Positions 1-16,689 of a DNA stretch of 64,000 bases are shown piece by piece; within the stretch, counting starts at the first letter, position 1; each line of letters starts with the position of its first letter. Under the pieces are notes generated by a model. That model saw only the letters and a list, made by a program, of their open reading frames with translations, was not told the DNA's origin and did no database searches. The stretch spans positions 1,860,001 to 1,924,000 of the forward strand of contig NC_088778.1 in NCBI RefSeq assembly GCF_954871325.1. Direction: 5' to 3'. The translations under genes and the position numbers were made by a program. Source of the stretch: Gordionus sp. m RMFG-2023. Lineage: Eukaryota > Nematomorpha > Gordioida > Chordodea > Parachordodidae.

Positions 1-794
1 TATATGAGATATAATATAATATTTTTAAAATATACCTTAATTCTAGATATTGGCGTGACAAAAAGATATTCTTGTTTAAAAGTTGTTTCACTCTAAAATT
101 CATAGCATCTATTATTGAACCGGCAAAAAAGTAAAAATAGAAATTTCTAATTTAGCTTTTAGCCATATTCAATGAAAATCATTTAAAGTCAGCTGTTTTA
201 ACTACTGCAATCAGAGTCAATATTCTACACAGACTAATACCATTTCTGCAAGCTAATTTCCCCCCAATACCGACTAAAAGGAGACCATAACCTCGGGGCA
301 AGATTTTCCCCACTTGTGAATATATATATAATTTATATATATTTAATCAGACTAAAAGGAAGTTATATCAAATTAAAATATTCAAAAATCGAATATTTTA
401 AAATAATCTTATACATTTTAAATTTTTTCATTTGAATTATATTTCAAGTGTTTTAGATCATTCTTTCAATAAAGTACTTTCCCTATCTTGTATTCCTACC
501 CTTTTTTGTATATGTTCTATTTATATTAATACTTTACGACATATAAAAAAATTTTAAACAATTCATAATATGATAAAGTGAATTCTCCTCTGGGGCCATA
601 TGAATATAATTAACAAAAAGAGGTTTTGGCTAGATTTAGTATGTTTCCTAATCCTGATTCAGTTACACTGAAGCTCAAAATATAATTTCGCATACCAGAA
701 TATATTATATTCAGTTTTTAATATTTAAACATTTTTTTAAAAAAGAAAATATATATAAAACCGTGTAAAAAAATTAATATAAAATAATTGTATC
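1..794. other. AT-rich stretch, no gene seen
   Basis: The stretch is AT-rich with short homopolymer runs and TA repeats. I saw no exon-like block on either strand and no repeat shared with the rest of the window. It lies just downstream of the stop codon of the minus-strand TGF-beta-like gene and may contain its 3' untranslated region. Confidence 0.5.
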
Positions 795-5383
<4,589 letters not shown>

Positions 5384-6244
5384 ATAAGATATATCTATTT
5401 ATCGTTTTAAAATTAATTCCCAATTTTTAGATATAATTATTTATAAAAAAATTTATATATAAATATATGAAGAAAATATTTAACACAATAATTTAAATGA
5501 TTTATAAAAATTAGTTAGCCTTCAAAAAAAAATATATTAATATAATTTAAACCTAAATTATAAGATAAATAAATTAATGTTTCATTAACCTATCTAATAA
5601 GATGACCAGGCTTTTCATGATGTTAATTTTTTTTTTTAAATACGCCTAATATTTAACAATTTGTATTTTTAAAAGTTTAATAACCCAGATTATTGGAAAA
5701 ATTCTAGTTTAATTAAATTAAAATAATTATATTTCGTTTTTTTGTATAATTAACCAGAAATCATTTTTAGCTAGTGGTAAGAATGGGCGCGAGAGGGGGG
5801 GGGTGTTGGAGGATAAGTAAAGAGCCTCTCAAAATAAATAAAAACAAATACATGTCCCGCTGAGACATTGGATATTTTAGAGAAGAAGCTGAGCCAAACC
5901 CAGCAAATCAATTGTAATTTAAATTTTATCCTTAAAAATTAATATCATACCTTCATTTAGATTTCACTCATTTGTTCCAAAATAAGCCGTAAAATTAACA
6001 AATTAAATCATATAAAGTTATAGGAAAATATCCAGGATTTTTTTAATAAGGGTGAGGAGTGGCTTTTATTGGCTTACCTTATCCATAAATTTGATCAATT
6101 TTTTGCCAAAATTTGACGGTAAAAATTATTTATTGGTGGGGTAAATACTTCAAGAGGTTCGCCAAATATTTTCATCTAATAAAATCTAGATTTCGCAGAA
6201 CAAAAGACCTTTCATCTATTCGATTTTTTACCATTTTTGTTATT
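5384..6244. other. AT-rich stretch, no gene seen
   Basis: It contains a poly-G run near 5,795-5,805 and otherwise AT-rich sequence. No exon or repeat family was recognised. Confidence 0.45.
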
Positions 6245-6252
6245 AACACAAT

Positions 6253-6554
6253 CAGGGACCAGGAGTGAACCGTAAAGAACAGTTAAACCATTATAAACCG
6301 TTATAAATATATATAATTATTCGTAACAACGAACAAAAAGTAGATCCATTTACTTTAATACCAAATAATATATTTAAAAATGAGTTATTTTGAAATCATA
6401 TATATTTTTTTTTAAATTAGACGATGGTGTTGCTTCGATAAAAAAAAAATTTCTAACCTTAAGGAACCTTTATAGTTGAACCGAACCGAGCCTTTATAAA
6501 TTTTTTCTTTAGAGCAGTAACCAAATTGAACCGTTATATAACGACGGTTCCCTG
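6253..6554. mobile_element. Nonautonomous hAT element (about 300 bp) with 8-bp duplication
   Basis: The ends are inverted: CAGGGACC at the left and GGTTCCCTG at the right. The flanking 8-mers are AACACAAT (6,245-6,252) and AACACATT (6,555-6,562), matching at 7 of 8 positions. An 8-bp duplication with CAGGG ends is characteristic of hAT elements. The interior repeats AACCGTTATA-type motifs in both orientations near the ends and has no transposase. Confidence 0.65.
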
Positions 6555-6562
6555 AACACATT

Positions 6563-7234
6563 GATTTAACAATTAATATATATGGACTTAATTAATGATT
6601 TTTCGTCCTATTTTATTCTTATTTGTTTAAAATTGATGTTCAGTTAATTATAATTTATAAGATTGATAAATAATCATTTTCATTTAGTGTAACAATACAT
6701 AAATTACGTTGCATTTACAATGTTGTTCATCTAAATTATTGATGTTTGTATCTATAACATATATATATATAAGTAATTTATGTTTCAAGAGAATAAAAGT
6801 ATATATAAATTTAGTAAATTACGGAGATATAGATAAAATTGGCCCACTTCAAAAGCTAAGTTGAATATGTTGCCAAAATATATTATATAGCTACCATACC
6901 CTTAGCCTAACAAACTCCACCATAACCTGGGAATATGGATGCTATATATTTATTAACCATTTAATCATATAAATAAATATTCCTATATTTATCTCCATTG
7001 GCATCCCTCTTCCCCTTCTCTCCCCCCCCCCCCATTCTTAAAATAAAATATTTATATATATGATAATATTAGTGCCATAAAGTGTGATTGGATGAAAGTA
7101 AGTAACATCGTTTAACTAACGGTGATTTTTAAGGATGAGAAGGAATTGTCATCGTTACTTTAGCAAGTAACGTAAAACGTTTTATTCGTTCCTTTGAAAA
7201 AAAAAAATCTAACTATATAAAAAATTATATTTTA
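6563..7234. other. AT-rich stretch, no gene seen
   Basis: Includes a poly-C run at about 7,021-7,034 and a short block with repeated GTAAC/GTTAC motifs near 7,090-7,180 that may be a degraded hAT subterminal region. No coding signal. Confidence 0.4.
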
Positions 7235-7242
7235 TTGTATCA

Positions 7243-10200
7243 TAGACCTGCAGGCCCGGCCCTAGACCCGGCCCGGGCCGTATTTTAATTTTATAAATAT
7301 ATCCAGGCAGGGTCGGGCCTTAATATTTTTTATAAAAATTTATACATTATGAGTTAATTGTTATAAGATTATATTATATTATAGTTATGATTAATATAAT
7401 ATTGGGTGATGGTTAACACTACCTAACACCCACAATTGATCAAAGTATTGTTTTTCTGTCAATTAAATTACGCATTAAGAATTGTTGCTCAAAATCCAAA
7501 GTAACTAATTTATTAATTTTTAATTCAACATCTCTTTAGATTACATATTACTCCATTTTAAATAATCAAATCAAAAATCTAATTTACTCAAAATCCAAAG
7601 TAATTAATTAATTTATTTAATTTAATATCTAAATCTTTAGCTTATATATTACTCCATTTTAAACAATCAAATTTGCTCATAATCCAAAGTAACTAATTTA
7701 TTAATTTATTTAATTCAACAGCTAAATCTTTAGTTTACATATTACTCCATTTTAAACAATCAAATTTACTCAAAATCCAAAGTAACTAATTAATTATTTT
7801 ATTTAATTTCATAGATTATGGCACTAAATAATACAGATATAACAATAAAATTAAAAATAATGTAAATTCTTTTAAAATTAATAATCTAAAGAGCGAAATT
7901 TGGACAAAATTTCACATCATTGTAGATGAAAATAAAAAAAATGTTGGATATGTACAATGTAAGAATCGTACCAATTTATTATCTTATAATTTTAATCATG
8001 GTACATCTTATTTAAGAAGCCATAAATGTGATGGTAAATCCATGAAAATTAATATAAAAAAATTTTACACCTCAAAAACAGACCTTTAATTGTAATCTAA
8101 AATATTTAAAAGAAAAATTTATAGATCATTCCTATTTGCGCAAAAGATATTAGGACTTTCGAAATGATAGCTGGGAATGGGTTTCTTGAATTCAGCCAGG
8201 CTCTAATCGATGTTGCGGCAACGTATGGTAAAATAGATGTCAAATCATTGATTTCACATTCCACCACTCTATCACGCCACCTTAAGAAAAAATGTGAGAA
8301 AATGAGAAACATTTTTGTTGACACTATTACATCAGTAATAAAAAATCGATTTATGGCTGCTTCCACTGATATATGATGCGATGACCATAAAAAGAACTCG
8401 TTTATAACGGTTAACATGCACTATATATCAGATGACTGGAAGTTAGTGAAGAGAAATCTATTTATTGCTAAATTTAAAGAAGTGAAAGACTAGCAAGGTA
8501 GTTAAGGATGAACTACTAAAAAAAATTTCACAATTTTAATTTTAACACTAATAATTTTATTAATATAATATTTGTTACAGACTAAGGTAAAAATATTATA
8601 AAAGCATTGGAGTTAAATGAACGATTAAATTATTGTTGTCATATATTAAACACAATTTTAAGAAATTCATTTAACTTCAAATATTTGGAAAGTAATGTCC
8701 CATTAATAAAATCAACAATAGGTAATACTAAAATATTAGTGGGGCATTTAAAACAAAGTAATAAATGCCAGCATTTGAAAGCCCTTTATCAAGATATAGA
8801 AGTCCGCTGGAACTCTAAATACAATATGCTCAATTGTGTTTATTCTCAAAATGAAGAAACTATAAAAGTTCTTCAAGAACATGGAGGATCGGAAAAGTAT
8901 TATATTATAGATTTTCCGATCCTTCAGGATCTAGTCAATATTCTTGAGAATTTTCACAGAGCTTTTGTTGAGTTACAGTCGGACTCTTGTACTCTTTTAA
9001 AGTGGTAATTTGGTATTATGAACTTCTTGAAGTTTGTAATACCTTTCAAAGCGAAAAATGAGAAAAATAAAATTGATTTTACTTGATATAAAACATTTTT
9101 TAATTGAAAAATTTATTTTACACAAGTATCATTGTATTTTTCTTTTTCTCTGTCCAAAATTCAAGCAATTACGTCTGTTGTCAGAGATAGATCGCAAGAT
9201 GACGTAAAACTATATAAAAGATTATATTAAATTACAAGAGGCTCAGAAACGAGTCGAATTACTACTGTTGTTAAAGAAACTGAATCGTTTTATGACAAAT
9301 GGGGCGATGGTAATTCTGGTAATATGTCAATACCCGATGATGAATATAATAATTACATAAATAAAAAAATAGAAGAAACATTTAAGGTAGATAATTTGTA
9401 GAGTGATGGGCAGCTCATCAAAGCGAATTTCCAATTTTGGCAAAATTGGAAAACGGATATTGGCAATTCCTGCTTCAAGTGCAAGCTGTGAGGGGAATTT
9501 TTCCACTACTGGGAGAATTCTTGAAGATAGAAGAAGTAATCTTCAACCTGAAAAGTTTAATATGCTTCTCTTTCTTCATGATAATTTGTGAATTTTTAAT
9601 ATTGAATATAGGGTTTCGTCATTCATGCTGGTTTTTTACTTTGCAAACTGTCAAATAATTGCATTTATTATATTTTACCTTAAGTCCTGAAAGTTTTTAA
9701 TCCAACATTTTTCATTATTTTTTTTTACAATATTATATAATACAATTATCTTCTTTTGTTAGAAATTTATATCATAAAATAAATTATATTAATATTGAGC
9801 AATTAGATTATATTTTCAAAATACTATTTATTATATACATGCATTTTTTTTAAACAGCCATTTATTTTTATTTTATAATTAAATAGTAAATACAATATAT
9901 TATATTCTCAAAAATTTTTTTCATTTTTATAAATTAAATGTTAGTTTTATTTTTTTAAAAATGCAATATAAAATATAGTATAATCTCAAAATATTATAAT
10001 ACTTCTATTTTTATGATTATTAGTTTTATTTTTATAAATGCAATATAAAATATTGTATTTTTAAATATCAGTTTTATAATTTTTTGTAAACTCAATATAA
10101 TATTCTCAAAATATTAGCTTTTTACCATGTATTATTTTTATAAATACAAATTAAAATTATCACAAAAGCAATCTTTTATATTCAAATATATTATTTGCAC

Positions 10201-10466
10201 AAATTTTTTATTTGTAATTAAATATCTGAATAAAATATGTCATGGACTTATTAAATGATAATCGCTGAAAAATATGGTAAAATACCTCAAAGTTGAATTT
10301 TTGTATATACCAGGTCGAATATAATTTTAAAAAATTCCGAGCCGGGCTTGAAAAATTTTAAAAAATATCCGGACCTGGACTTTAATTTTTAAACCCTGGC
10401 CGGGCCGTAAAAAATTTTTGAAAAAAAATCCGTGCCGGGCGGTACAAATGGCACCTCTGCAGGTCT
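7243..10466 (+). mobile_element. hAT DNA transposon (Ac-like, BED finger plus hATC), decayed, with GC-rich ends
   Basis: The element begins TAGACCTGCAGG and ends CTGCAGGTCT. It is flanked by TTGTATCA (7,235-7,242) and TTGTATTA (10,467-10,474), an imperfect 8-bp target duplication. Both tips carry CCCGGCC-type GC-rich blocks unlike the surroundings. Transposase remains lie between 7.8 and 9.6 kb. Imperfect tandem repeats of a CAAATTTACTCAAAATCC-type motif occupy 7,480-7,790 before the gene. The 3' part (9.6-10.3 kb) is AT-rich and noncoding. Related GC-rich tips recur at 15.4, 22.3, 49.2 and 61.5-61.8 kb. Confidence 0.85.
7818..9591 (+). pseudogene. hAT transposase, broken
   Basis: Segments follow the usual hAT order. 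Near 7,890-8,040 is a BED-finger-like stretch (GTSYLRSHKCDG) in which one zinc ligand of the expected C-x2-C pair appears replaced. At 8,164-8,480 a conserved block (FMAASTDI, then DDHKKNSFITVNMHYI) is interrupted by a stop. At 8,607-9,008 comes the catalytic-core/helical region, with RWNSKYNML matching the conserved R-W-N/S-S motif. At 9,403-9,591 is the hATC dimerisation end (ILAIPASSASCEGNFSTTG, then EDRRSNLQPEK). At least four interruptions separate these frames, so the gene should not make an active enzyme. Confidence 0.85.
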
Positions 10467-10474
10467 TTGTATTA

Positions 10475-11750
10475 TATACCAATAAATATTTTAATTCAGA
10501 TCATCAACCTGAAATTCAATTGTTACTTAAAATAAGTAATTTTTAAAAAAATTTGCAAAAAATAATTATGTAAACCTTGGAAATTTTTATATTAAATTTA
10601 TTATAGTTTAGATAAAAGTTGAATATCCATTTGCATGCTTCATATTAATTAAAATAAGGAAGGTTAATTTAAATTTTAATTTAAAATTAATTTTTTTTTT
10701 TAAAAAATGACGTTTCAAAAGTTATAAATGTTAATTATGTAATTAGTAAAAAAAAAAATTAATAATTGCAGAATCGACAACGATAAACATTGAATCAACT
10801 AAGATATTCTTGATTAAAAATTACTATTGTTATATTTTTAATCCTTTGGAAGAAGCATTTAAGTTCCGAACATAATGAACTTAGATTTAATTGGAAAAAA
10901 GTAAGTTGCATTTCTATATTAAATGCATATAATTCCTTTTTGATATGTCCCTGAAATAATCTAGCCTAATACTTAAACTCAACCTTTTTTTATCCTGTAA
11001 CTTTAAATCAAATTAGCAACAATATACCCTTGTTATTACAAACATAAAACATACTGTTTAAGTCTTAAAATTATCTTAAATTTCACATCTATTCTAAAAA
11101 AAATTAGTATTTAGCAAAATGGGGGCATTTTAATTAATTTGAAGTGATTATAATTTCATTTTAATTGGTAGAGTGGCTGTAATATCTATTATACTGCTAC
11201 ACAGATTCATTACATTACAACACAATATTTCATTTCGATCTAATTTAAATTCTCTTTATTATTTTTTTTATGTTAAACAGAGAGAATTGAAATCAATAAT
11301 AATCTTCTAGAATATATTGACAAAACGTCCATAAATTTCAATTTACAAATTGACAGATACAACACGGATAGCTTCCACTAATAACCAACAATCAAATTTT
11401 AGCGCCAAATTATTTTGAATAAAACAGAAAATATTTTTAGAAAATCATAATAATTTTTATTTATCTCACAAACTTAAAATAATTTAATTTTTTTTTTATT
11501 TCTTTTTAGCACTTTTAAATTTATAAATTTCCCATAATGCTCGTTATGTATAATATCGATTGGATATTATCAAATTTTGACATATTTTCATTGGAAGTTG
11601 ATGATGCCAATCTTGCATAGATTTTAATAAATATAAAAAGTATAAAAGAAGATTTAGCATCTTGATTCATTTTCATAAGAAGCGTAATCGAAAAGGCAAA
11701 TATTTATTAATTTTTTTTTAAATTAAATCTTTTAGAATAGAATAGGAATA
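10475..11750. other. AT-rich stretch, no gene seen
   Basis: No exon-like block, terminal repeat or tandem array was recognised on either strand. Confidence 0.4.
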
Positions 11751-11754
11751 ACAG

Positions 11755-12140
11755 GGAATAAAAGACCATGGTTTGGCATAGCCATTCCCACATATTTATA
11801 TATATATGACAATTGTCACTTTCCTATGGGACATCTTCACTGAAATTATTTTAAATATATATTTTTACCCATTTGCCTGAAAAAAATTTAAAAAAAGTTC
11901 AAAAATAAATATGAATTTTCCTGTTGTATACATCTTCACTGAAATTTTAATTTAACACGTTAACAGCATCTATTATTACCCATTTGCTTTAAAAAAATTC
12001 AAAAAGGTTTAAAAATAACGATTATGATATTTGTTACTTTCCTATGGTACATCTTCACTGAAATTTTAATTTAACATGTTAACAATATTTATTTTTACCC
12101 ATTTGCCTTAAAAATATTCAAAAAAGATTTTCAATCACTC
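11755..12140. repeat. Three decayed units of the ~120-bp minisatellite found in the 51-57 kb palindrome
   Basis: The blocks GACAATTGTCACTTTCCTATGG, a CATCTTCACTGAAATT motif, a TTAACATGTTAA-like motif and an ATTTTTACCCATTTGCCT motif recur about every 115-120 bases here. They align in the reverse orientation with units at 51.6-54.1 kb and in the same orientation with 56.4-57.5 kb, but are much more diverged. They are probably the remains of an older copy of that repeat-bearing element. Confidence 0.7.
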
Positions 12141-12149
12141 CCTCAAAAC

Positions 12150-12700
12150 TACCGCAATTGGAAATCTACACCGTAAATATCTACAACAAATTTTAAATTT
12201 CTCCGGCACAATTTTTTTTTTTCAAACATTTTAACGTTTTTAATATAAAAATAATCGTTTTGAGAAACAGTTAAATTGATTATTTTTATATTTTTAAAAA
12301 TAAATTTTAAATATTTAGTCAATAAAAAAACTATGTAGTTTGTAAAAAAAATTTTCCTTTCTATCATTATACCTTAATCATATGTTTTATTTTTATCCAA
12401 TGATAAATCAACATCATTTCATATTTTAATATTTTCATGTGTGTTGTTACCATATTTTGAAATTATAAAACTTTACCGATTTTGTTAATATATTTATATA
12501 AAGTAATTGTAAGAATTAATAGCGGGATTAAACCTGCCATTTTTTTTAGCAATTTTTATATATCAACCACAAAATACCAAATTTCTTCCTCAATTTGATA
12601 ATTTTGACCTGGCCCCTGATCTTAAAAGTTACAATATATATAACTAGCATATACATATATATATATATGTGTGTAAAGACCGAACAAAAGAAATGATTGA
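12150..12700. other. AT-rich stretch, no gene seen
   Basis: Ends in a TA/TG-rich run near 12,650-12,672. No coding or repeat signal beyond simple sequence. Confidence 0.4.
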
Positions 12701-12708
12701 GTTGTAAT

Positions 12709-12903
12709 TGGTGTTGTTAAACGGCTCGTTTTGAGCTGATTTTTGGAAACGGCTAACTCAATATTTAATCTAGAAAAATATTACTGAGGCCTGAAGATTT
12801 TGTTTATAGAAGGAACAAAGGTTAAGACATCTATTAGCAAAATCTTGAGGCTTAGGCAATATTTTTCCCGCTAAAATATTGAATGAGACGTTTAACAACC
12901 TTA
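12709..12903. mobile_element. hAT MITE (TAGTGTTGTTAAAC family), ~195 bp, perfect 8-bp duplication
   Basis: The left end reads TGGTGTTGTTAAACGG and the right end GTTTAACAACCTTA. The flanks are identical 8-mers, GTTGTAAT at 12,701-12,708 and 12,904-12,911. The interior is an imperfect palindrome (AACTCAATATTT...AAATATTGAATGAG). This is the cleanest copy of a family with members near 15.05, 15.85, 22.07, 22.57, 26.2, 26.6, 44.28, 46.7, 58.89 and 60.27 kb. The same terminal motif also bounds the 7.3-kb palindrome at 50.8-58.1 kb. Confidence 0.85.
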
Positions 12904-13372
12904 GTTGTAATGCATTCCTTCTTTTCTTTTACCGTCTTGGAAATCAATAATTTGTTGTCTATTTTGTTTTAGATATATCCATTCCCTACTATTGAGATAT
13001 TTTATAAAATTAATACGTTTTTTCACAGTATATGTAAGAACTCTCTACAACTAGCGTGTATATATATTTATAAACCGGAAAATTTTTTATTTTATCGTCT
13101 AGTAATCAATAATGTATTATCTATTATAGAATAATCCATTTTGTTTAGCCCTTCCTATACTAATGAGATATTTCTATACACTTGCTGCTACGATTACGAA
13201 CCATGAATATAACCGACTTAAAAAAGAATTCTTATTCTTCACGTCATGCAGCTTACCTTTAGGATAAAGATTTATTATAATAAATGAATCCATTTCTGAA
13301 ATAACGAATCCACTAATAAAGCTCCCAGCTAAAAATAAAATTCAACATTACAATAAAACATTAACCCATTAG

Positions 13373-13615
13373 GCGAAAGCCCTACAAGTCGCGTACAACT
13401 ACGATTTAAAAGAAAGCCCATATTTACTTGTATCGACCCAATTTATTTCAGGCATAAAATTTAGAATCATAAAAAGTAAGCCACTTTCCATATGTCCTAT
13501 GTCATTTGAAGAGTACAAACGTATAGCGAAATCTGAGGAATTGGAGGAATCTTGGACACTGATATCAAAAAACACCAATAGTAAAACATACCCATCAGTA
13601 TCTGCATCCATCTAA
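13373..13615 (+). CDS. Unidentified coding exon, 80 residues, probably the last exon of a gene
   Basis: An acceptor-like site (TTAACCCATTAG) opens an 80-codon frame ending at TAA 13,613-13,615. It begins AKALQVAYNYDLKESPYLLV and contains ISGIKFRIIKSKPLSICPMS, then FEEYKRIAKSEELEESWTLI. Base and residue composition (mixed charged and hydrophobic residues, normal codon variety) differ sharply from the AT-rich flanks, and the reverse-strand frame over the same bases looks like a shadow. There is no ATG, so it is an internal or terminal exon; a possible donor (TCAGTATCT) lies 30 bases before the stop. I do not recognise the family and found no partner exon with confidence. Confidence 0.45.
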   Translation, partial: AKALQVAYNYDLKESPYLLVSTQFISGIKFRIIKSKPLSICPMSFEEYKRIAKSEELEESWTLISKNTNSKTYPSVSASI

Positions 13616-13799
13616 CAATTCATAACAAATCAATAATAGTTAAACGTGGGAGGGTATTAACATCATATCAAACAATTTTAAATATCATCGGGTTGAAACA
13701 TCGGTTAATTTGATACGTAATTCAACATAAAATTCTTCTTTTTTTAAAAAAAATCTAAATTATAGCTAAATAATTCACTAAATGCTAACAAAAAGAAGC

Positions 13800-14420
13800 T
13801 AATATGACTACTTTTTGTCAAGGCTCCACCTAAGATTTTTTCTAATGAGGCATGATAACGCATATCTAAACCATATTCTGTTTGAACATTTTCCCCAAGC
13901 ATACCAGAACTTCTAAAATTACGATACGAATAATAAAATTTTCGGCACTCATGTTATGACCAGTTTCGAACCATGGCGATTTCGTATTTGGAAGCCGTTC
14001 AGCGAATCGTTCTTAGGAAAAGTATTTCTAGCAAGTTTATATAACCTACTCTGAGATTTTTAGGAAATTCTTATCATGAACTTTCCAACTTATAGGAAAA
14101 AAATGATCAGTAAGGAAAACACTGTTATCATAAAGGCAACTATTTAGTATATTACATTCTTGGTATATAATTAATATAAACTTTTATTCATATTTAGAAA
14201 TATTTATTATATTGTACTTATATCTATTTAGTTGTAGTTAAGAACTTATATATTATCAATAAAACAATATATTTGTTTATATAAAACTGGTCTAGTCAAT
14301 ATATTCATAAATTATAAAAAAACGATAAATATTTTTTTTTAAGTTTTATGACAGGAAAGGACACAAATAAAAAACAATATTTTAAATTTTATTCGAAATC
14401 TATTTTATTTATATTTTATA
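13800..14420. repeat. Duplicated block shared with 25.17-25.87 kb and partly with 21.5-21.76 kb
   Basis: Blocks such as CGATTTCGTATTTGGAA, AACCATGACGATTTCG-like and TATGACAGG-AAGGACACAAATAAAAA occur in the same order here and near 25.2-25.9 kb, and the second half also near 21.6-21.7 kb. This looks like a truncated third copy of the family B duplication unit. The region is cut off by a CTTT microsatellite, and no family B exon follows it. Confidence 0.7.
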
Positions 14421-14439
14421 ATATAATATATATATAAAT

Positions 14440-14440
<1 letters not shown>

Positions 14441-14511
<71 letters not shown>

Positions 14512-14512
14512 T
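14441..14512. repeat. (CTTT)n microsatellite, 72 bp
   Basis: An uninterrupted CTTT array, the complement of the AAAG arrays at 3.9 and 29.6 kb. Confidence 0.98.
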
Positions 14513-14842
14513 ATTTGTCTAAAATCTTAAATTTCACCCACTTTTTTTCCAAACTAAAATCAAGGGTTTTTTTTAACAATAAAAAAATTAACTAATATTT
14601 AAAAAATACCTTAATTTACGCGACAATATTTTATATAACATAAAATTAAAAGTTAATTACATTGATAGAGTTCGAATAATCAGTCTAGATAGAAGAGGAA
14701 AAAAAGGTTAAGAAAGTAGGGGAAATTGGCTCCTATGCCAGAACCGGAAATAGAATAATTAGTGTCTAGATTTGTTAACTAAGATCATATCATGATAAAG
14801 GAGTGAACTTTGCCAACAAAATGAAATAAAAATGGACCTAAT

Positions 14843-15165
14843 TGTTAGTGTTGTTAGGCTTCTAGATTTTTATTAACGGCTACCCAAATATTTTGGTCAA
14901 TAAATAGATTCTGCTCACAGATGAGACACAATAAAATTAACGAAATCTTGAAGCTTACATAAAATTATTTCAGCTCATTATTAATAGTGATTAAATCTTA
15001 ACCTATTCGCTAATATTTATGATTCCGAATTATTGGTCATAACTAATGTTGTTAAACATCATATTTTGAGCCGATTTACCAATGCGGCCAACTCAATATT
15101 TCACCCAGAAAAATATTAAGGAAGCCTAAAGATTTTTTGCTCATAGCAGGAACAGGGGTCTAGGG
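14843..15165. mobile_element. Two adjacent fragments of the TAGTGTTGTTAAAC hAT MITE family
   Basis: Starts TAGTGTTGTTAGG near 14,847 and TAATGTTGTTAAACATC near 15,043, each followed by the family's ACGGC...CTCAATATT interior. Both lack a clean right end, so they are truncated or decayed and target duplications cannot be defined. Confidence 0.55.
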
Positions 15166-15384
15166 AAATGAGAGTTTCTAAGAGGCAAAGGTCAATAAAA
15201 TTAAAACTACTTGATATTATCCGAATATTTTATAACTTCCTTTATTTCACTTGTTTACTTTTATGCTATACATAAAAATAATTTTTTTAAAGAGAAAAGA
15301 ATGATCCTTCTCCCTGTCAACGCTTTTGAGCTACTAAAATTGATTATGTAAAAAAATAGAATAAAGATGGTATACATTTGAGAT

Positions 15385-15450
15385 CTGCAAAAAACCCGGC
15401 CCGACCCGGCCCGACCCGGCCCGAAATCCGGGCTGGGTTCGGGTTTATTT
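15385..15450. repeat. GC-rich CCCGGCCCGA tandem tip, probable hAT end fragment
   Basis: Three copies of a CCCGGCCCGA-type unit followed by its inverted CGGGCTGGGTTCGGG form, in AT-rich surroundings. It follows AGATCTGCA, similar to the AGACCTGCAG end of the hAT element at 7.2-10.5 kb. Likely a solo or truncated end of that family. Confidence 0.55.
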
Positions 15451-15850
15451 TTTTTTTCAATAATATAGATGAATGTTAACGTCAATGTGTTTTTTTCTCG
15501 CCAATATATTTTTATTTTGTTTTAACTTTAAATCATTTTTTAGCGCGTTTTTTTTTAAAAAATTTAAAAATTTGATTTTATCGGAAATGTATGCCGCCAT
15601 GTTTGGAATACCTGACCCATAAAATATCGCACAATAATTCCCTGAACTTTAAAAAACTTTATATAATTTTTATTAAATATTCAATATATTTTTTATGACT
15701 CGAACAGTGAAATTGTCTACAAATTCTGATAAAATATATTTCTAGTAAAATCCGAAATTTAAATATTTTGCCCTGAAAAAATTTATTTGACGTTAACGTA
15801 TATATATATATATTTGCAGCTACTATTAAAAAAAAATTAAGACATCATGG

Positions 15851-16030
15851 ATAGTGTTGCCTAATGGCTCGTTTTGAGTCTATTTTTAAAAACGGCTATA
15901 ACTCAATATTTTAGCCAAAAAAATATCGCCTAAATCTGGAGATTTCGCTAATAGATGTCTCTTTGTTCCTTCTACAGACGAAATCTTCAGGCTTGGGTAA
16001 TATTATTTCTAGATGAAATATTGAGTAATT
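15851..16030. mobile_element. hAT MITE, TAGTGTTG family
   Basis: Begins TAGTGTTGCCTAATGGCTCG and contains the family's paired CTCAATATTTTAG and AAATATTGAG blocks around a central GTTCCTTCTAC segment. The right end is degraded. Confidence 0.6.
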
Positions 16031-16689
16031 TCAACAAAATAAAGAAAATAATTAAAATTGCAATAGGTTCCATTAACATTTATGTGGAACAAAGACAGAT
16101 AAACGTTTTAGAAGTAATGTATAATATAGTTTCTTTACCTTTCTTGAATATTTGCTTTACTTTTTTGTAGACAAATTTTAATCTTCTTGTTTTATTATGC
16201 TTGATTTACATCTTATTACTGACTGACATAACCTATGTTTGTTTTCTATGTAGTAACGGCTAGCAAGGACGGTTTTCAATAAAATTTATTAAGGATCTCA
16301 TCATCATTGTTTTCCTAAAAAAAAACTTTATTTATGTAACTGACCGCTGTCAATCGTAATTTATGACATCATAACAATAACTTATATTTACCTTAACTGG
16401 CGCGATTCGCGACAAATCAGCTGGAGATACGCCATCTTGATTTGCCCCTTAAATAATGAAAAACTTTATAAACAAAATTTATATAATTTAAATGTTTCGA
16501 GATATGCATATTTTTTTATAAAATTTTTTTTTATTTAATTCTAGCTTGAAAACTTAGAAAAAATTTACCAAAATCTAAAATAATTGTTGTCATATTATTG
16601 TCAGGGCCATATTTAACATATTGAAACGTATTTTTATAAAAACCCTAAATTATAAATTATCAAAAATTATAATGTAATAATATGATAGT

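Noticed and set aside
7243-7330. GC-rich CCCGG blocks as possible CpG-island promoters
   Set aside because: They coincide with hAT terminal regions and recur at other hAT ends (15.4, 22.3, 61.5 kb).
12149-12367. 72-residue minus-strand open frame
   Set aside because: Its composition is that of AT-rich noncoding DNA (Lys, Ile, Phe, Asn) and it overlaps minisatellite remnants.
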